The notes beneath the pieces were generated by a model. It searched no databases and was not told the origin of the DNA. It worked only from the letters and a program-made list of their open reading frames with translations. A stretch of 64,000 nt of DNA from CALCNS01 sp937897315 (lineage in GTDB: Bacteria > Bacillota > JAAYKD01): NCBI GenBank assembly GCA_036744005.1, contig DAINOJ010000009.1:1-64000 (forward strand), given 5' to 3'. The stretch's first letter is position 1, and every line of letters starts with the position of its first letter. Positions 61,357 to 64,000 of the stretch are shown here, piece by piece. The position numbers and the translations under genes were made by a program.

Positions 61357-63192
61357 ATGAGCAAAATTATTGGAATCGACTTAGGAACCACAAACTCTGT
61401 GGTCGCTGTCATGGAAGGTGGCCAAGCCACCGTTATTTTGAACGCAGAAGGAAGCCGCTTAACCCCGTCCGTAGTAGCATTTCGTGGGGAAGAACGTATG
61501 GTAGGGCAAATTGCCAAACGACAAGCGGTCAGCAATCCGGATCATACCATTAGTTCCATCAAACGTGAAATGGGAACCAATCACAAAGTAAAGATCGACA
61601 ACAAGACCTATACCCCACAAGAGATTTCAGCAATGATTTTACGAAAGTTAAAAGAGGATGCCGAAGCGTATTTGGGCGAAAAGATCGATAAAGCGGTCAT
61701 CACCGTACCCGCTTATTTTAACGACTCACAACGCCAAGCCACCAAAGATGCCGGTGCGATTGCTGGGCTGGAAGTATTGCGTATCATCAACGAGCCGACC
61801 GCTGCTGCACTTGCCTATGGTATGGACAAAGAAAATGATCAGACCATCATGGTCTATGACTTAGGTGGCGGTACCTTTGACGTGTCCATTCTAGAAATCA
61901 GCGAAGGCTTAGTGGAAGTGAAATCCACCAACGGTAATACCCGTTTAGGCGGAGATGATTTCGACCAACGCATTGTGGATTGGCTGGTATCCGAGTTCAA
62001 GAAAGACAGTGGCATCGATTTATCCAAGGATCGCAGTGCGTTACAACGCTTGAGAGAAGCGGCTGAGAAAGCGAAAATAGAATTATCGGGTATTTTAACC
62101 GCCAACATCAATCTACCCTTCATAACAGCCGATGCATCCGGTCCCAAACATTTGGACTTAACGCTGACACGTGCTAAATTTGATGCGATGACAGCCGACT
62201 TGGTGGAGCAAACCATGGGTCCGGTGCGACAAGCCCTCAAAGACGCAGGCATGAAACCCTCGGATATTCATAAGATTCTTTTAGTCGGTGGTTCTACTCG
62301 AATTCCTGCTGTTCAAGATGCGATTAAAAAATTCTTAGGCAAGGAACCGTTCAAGGGTGTGAACCCGGATGAAGCAGTTGCCGAAGGTGCTGCCATACAA
62401 GCCGGAGTTCTAGCCGGTGATGTCAAAGGTATGGTCTTATTGGATGTGACTCCGTTGTCCTTAGGCCTTGAGACCTTAGGTGGTATTTTTACCCGCCTAA
62501 TCGATCGGAACACCACGATTCCTACTTCAAAATCCCAAATTTTCTCTACTGCTGCCGACGGTCAAACTTCTGTGGAAATTCATATCCTGCAGGGTGAACG
62601 TGAAATGGCTGCTCATAATACGACTCTTGGTCGTTTTATGCTCGATGGTATCATGGCAGCCCCACGTGGTGTGCCCAAGATTGAAGTGACCTTTGACATT
62701 GATGCCAATGGTATTGTAAATGTGAAGGCCAAAGATCAAGGAACCGGTAAAGAACAACATATCACTATTACAGCTTCCACCAATTTGAGCAAAGAACAAA
62801 TCGATCGTATGGTGAAAGAAGCCGAAATCAATGCTAGCGCAGATAAAGAAAAACGCGAAGAGATTGAGACTCGTAACCAAGCCGATAACCAAGTCTATCA
62901 AACCGAAAAAACGCTGAAGGACTTGGGTGACAAAGTCACTGCAGCAGAGAAAGCCGAAGTGGAATCGGCCATTGAGAAAGTGAAAGAAGCACTCAAAGGA
63001 AGCGACAGCGCGGCAATCAAAGCAGCTTCAGAAGAATTGACCCAACATTTGTATAAACTCTCATCTAAAGTGTACGAACAGCAACAGCAAGCGGAGCATG
63101 CCGGTGCAGCCCCCCAACAAGGTGCACCCAAAGACGATAATGTCGTTGATGCCGATTACGAAATCGATCCGGAAGATCCGAAATACGAATAA
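61357..63192 (+). CDS. dnaK: Chaperone protein DnaK (Hsp70)
   Basis: The 611-residue Hsp70 has the ATPase signatures IGIDLGTTNSVVAV, VYDLGGGTFDVSIL and ILLVGGSTRIPAVQ, the linker VLLDVTPLSLG, a substrate-binding domain and a C-terminal lid ending in DDNVVDADYEI. It lacks the 24-residue insert of Gram-negative DnaK, as expected for Firmicutes. GGAGTGA precedes the ATG. A hairpin follows before dnaJ. Confidence 0.97.
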   Translation: MSKIIGIDLGTTNSVVAVMEGGQATVILNAEGSRLTPSVVAFRGEERMVGQIAKRQAVSNPDHTISSIKREMGTNHKVKIDNKTYTPQEISAMILRKLKEDAEAYLGEKIDKAVITVPAYFNDSQRQATKDAGAIAGLEVLRIINEPTAAALAYGMDKENDQTIMVYDLGGGTFDVSILEISEGLVEVKSTNGNTRLGGDDFDQRIVDWLVSEFKKDSGIDLSKDRSALQRLREAAEKAKIELSGILTANINLPFITADASGPKHLDLTLTRAKFDAMTADLVEQTMGPVRQALKDAGMKPSDIHKILLVGGSTRIPAVQDAIKKFLGKEPFKGVNPDEAVAEGAAIQAGVLAGDVKGMVLLDVTPLSLGLETLGGIFTRLIDRNTTIPTSKSQIFSTAADGQTSVEIHILQGEREMAAHNTTLGRFMLDGIMAAPRGVPKIEVTFDIDANGIVNVKAKDQGTGKEQHITITASTNLSKEQIDRMVKEAEINASADKEKREEIETRNQADNQVYQTEKTLKDLGDKVTAAEKAEVESAIEKVKEALKGSDSAAIKAASEELTQHLYKLSSKVYEQQQQAEHAGAAPQQGAPKDDNVVDADYEIDPEDPKYE

Positions 63193-63207
63193 AAGTCAGG
63201 TGACCAT

Positions 63208-63236
63208 AAAGGGGAAAGTTATTCGCTTTCCTCTTT
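63208..63236 (+). terminator. Hairpin between dnaK and dnaJ
   Basis: An 11-bp stem (63208-63218 with 63226-63236, one G-U pair) with a 7-base loop, and only a weak T tract. It may be a weak terminator or protect the dnaK 3' end. Confidence 0.55.
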
Positions 63237-63261
63237 GGGTTGCTTTGAGGGGTGTGAAGTA

Positions 63262-64000
63262 ATGGCAAAGAAAGACTATTACCAGCTGCTGGGCATTGAG
63301 AAGAATGCAGATGAGGCGGCTATTAAGAAAGCCTATCGCAAACTGGCTCGGGAGTTGCACCCGGATGCTAACCCGGATGATCCGGCAGCGGCAGAAAAAT
63401 TTAAAGAGGTCAAGGAAGCATACGACATTCTTTCCGATGGTCAAAAGCGGGCCATGTACGATCAATATGGTCATGACGCCTTTAATCAAGATCAAGGTAT
63501 GGGTGGCGGTTATGGCCAAGGTGGATTTGGTGGTAGTGGCTTCGGGGATATCAGTGACATTTTTGAAACCTTCTTTTCTGGTGGCATGGGCGGCATGGGT
63601 GGACAACAACGTAATGGCCCTGTAAAAGGAAATGATCTTCGTGTGAACTTAAATATAACTTTCGATGAAAGTTATTTCGGGGTCGAGAAGGAAATCCAAG
63701 TTCACCGAGATGAGAATTGTCAAACCTGTGGTGGCGATGGAGCAAAACCCGGTACCAAGGTGGAAACTTGCCCGGTCTGTAAAGGCAGTGGACAAGTGCA
63801 AACGGTTCAGAGAACCATGTTGGGTAACATGATGAGCGTGCGTACTTGCAGCCATTGTGGTGGGAGCGGGAAAATCATCACAGAGCCCTGTACTACTTGT
63901 AAGGGTAGCGGAAAAGTACGACGTCGTCGTCCCGTAAAAGTGAAAGTCCCTGCTGGAATTGAGCACGGCAGGCGGTTACGCTTGAACGGTGAAGGAGAAC
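63262..64000 (+). CDS. dnaJ: Chaperone protein DnaJ (3' end outside window)
   Basis: The first 246 residues are visible. They include the J domain with RELHPDANPDD (HPD motif), the Gly/Phe-rich linker (about 75-115), and the zinc region with four CxxCxGxG-type repeats starting at CQTCGGDG. The frame is open to the window end with no frameshift. J domain and zinc fingers are complete; the C-terminal domain is cut by the window. GAGGGGTGTG precedes the ATG. Confidence 0.96.
   Translation, partial: MAKKDYYQLLGIEKNADEAAIKKAYRKLARELHPDANPDDPAAAEKFKEVKEAYDILSDGQKRAMYDQYGHDAFNQDQGMGGGYGQGGFGGSGFGDISDIFETFFSGGMGGMGGQQRNGPVKGNDLRVNLNITFDESYFGVEKEIQVHRDENCQTCGGDGAKPGTKVETCPVCKGSGQVQTVQRTMLGNMMSVRTCSHCGGSGKIITEPCTTCKGSGKVRRRRPVKVKVPAGIEHGRRLRLNGEGE

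Noticed and set aside
1..64000. CRISPR arrays, insertion sequences, prophage genes
   Set aside because: No regularly spaced repeats, transposase, integrase or phage structural genes were seen.

Overview
The window looks like a piece of the chromosome of an anaerobic Bacillota, most likely Clostridia. The comEA-comEC-holA-rpsT-lepA-hemW-hrcA-grpE-dnaK-dnaJ order is the classic Firmicute arrangement. There is a T-box leader before serS, a CIRCE operator before hrcA, strong AGGAGG-type ribosome sites and many intrinsic terminators. A complete hyp set and a membrane-bound [NiFe]-hydrogenase point to H2 metabolism. No phage, insertion sequence or CRISPR array was seen.

Layout. 1-1400: the 3' end of an unrecognised membrane-protein operon. 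1617-7499: lower glycolysis (gap, terminator, pgk-tpiA-gpmI-eno). 7553-10044 (minus): a histidine kinase/response regulator pair. 10189-14562: a MacAB-like export system whose adaptor is about twice normal length. 14650-16562: serine T-box, serS, ridA. 16618-25703 (minus): a ten-gene Mrp/Mbh-type cation/proton antiporter operon with four large antiporter-like subunits. 26042-26132: tRNA-Ser(UGA). 26287-41857: hypABFCDE followed by an eleven-subunit complex I-like group 4 [NiFe]-hydrogenase and its maturation protease. 41965-49402: assorted genes (exonuclease III, peptidases, dehydrogenase, Nudix, NYN-LOTUS, acetyltransferase), including a 66-residue DUF1858 gene with an in-frame UGA. 49502-53842: competence genes, holA, rpsT. 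54045-54221: a relic of the sporulation gene spoIIP. 54322-64000: a TetR regulator, lepA, hemW, and the HrcA-controlled heat-shock operon, which carries an archaeal-type (group III) chaperonin between hrcA and grpE; dnaJ runs off the window.

How it fits together. The hydrogenase probably couples reduced ferredoxin to H2, with ion movement through three antiporter-like subunits plus NuoH/J/K/A-like subunits. The divergent Mrp operon could exchange the resulting proton gradient for a sodium gradient. The hyp genes build the NiFe(CN)2CO centre, and the adjacent HycI-type protease would trim the large subunit.

Most notable observations: (1) a probable UxxC selenoprotein of the DUF1858 family with a SECIS-like hairpin; (2) the complex I-like hydrogenase that keeps both NiFe CxxC motifs; (3) a decayed spoIIP and missing gpr between rpsT and lepA, suggesting a lineage that lost sporulation; (4) a group III chaperonin under CIRCE control; (5) an attenuator-like leader on the antiporter operon. 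All base-composition statements are estimates by eye.
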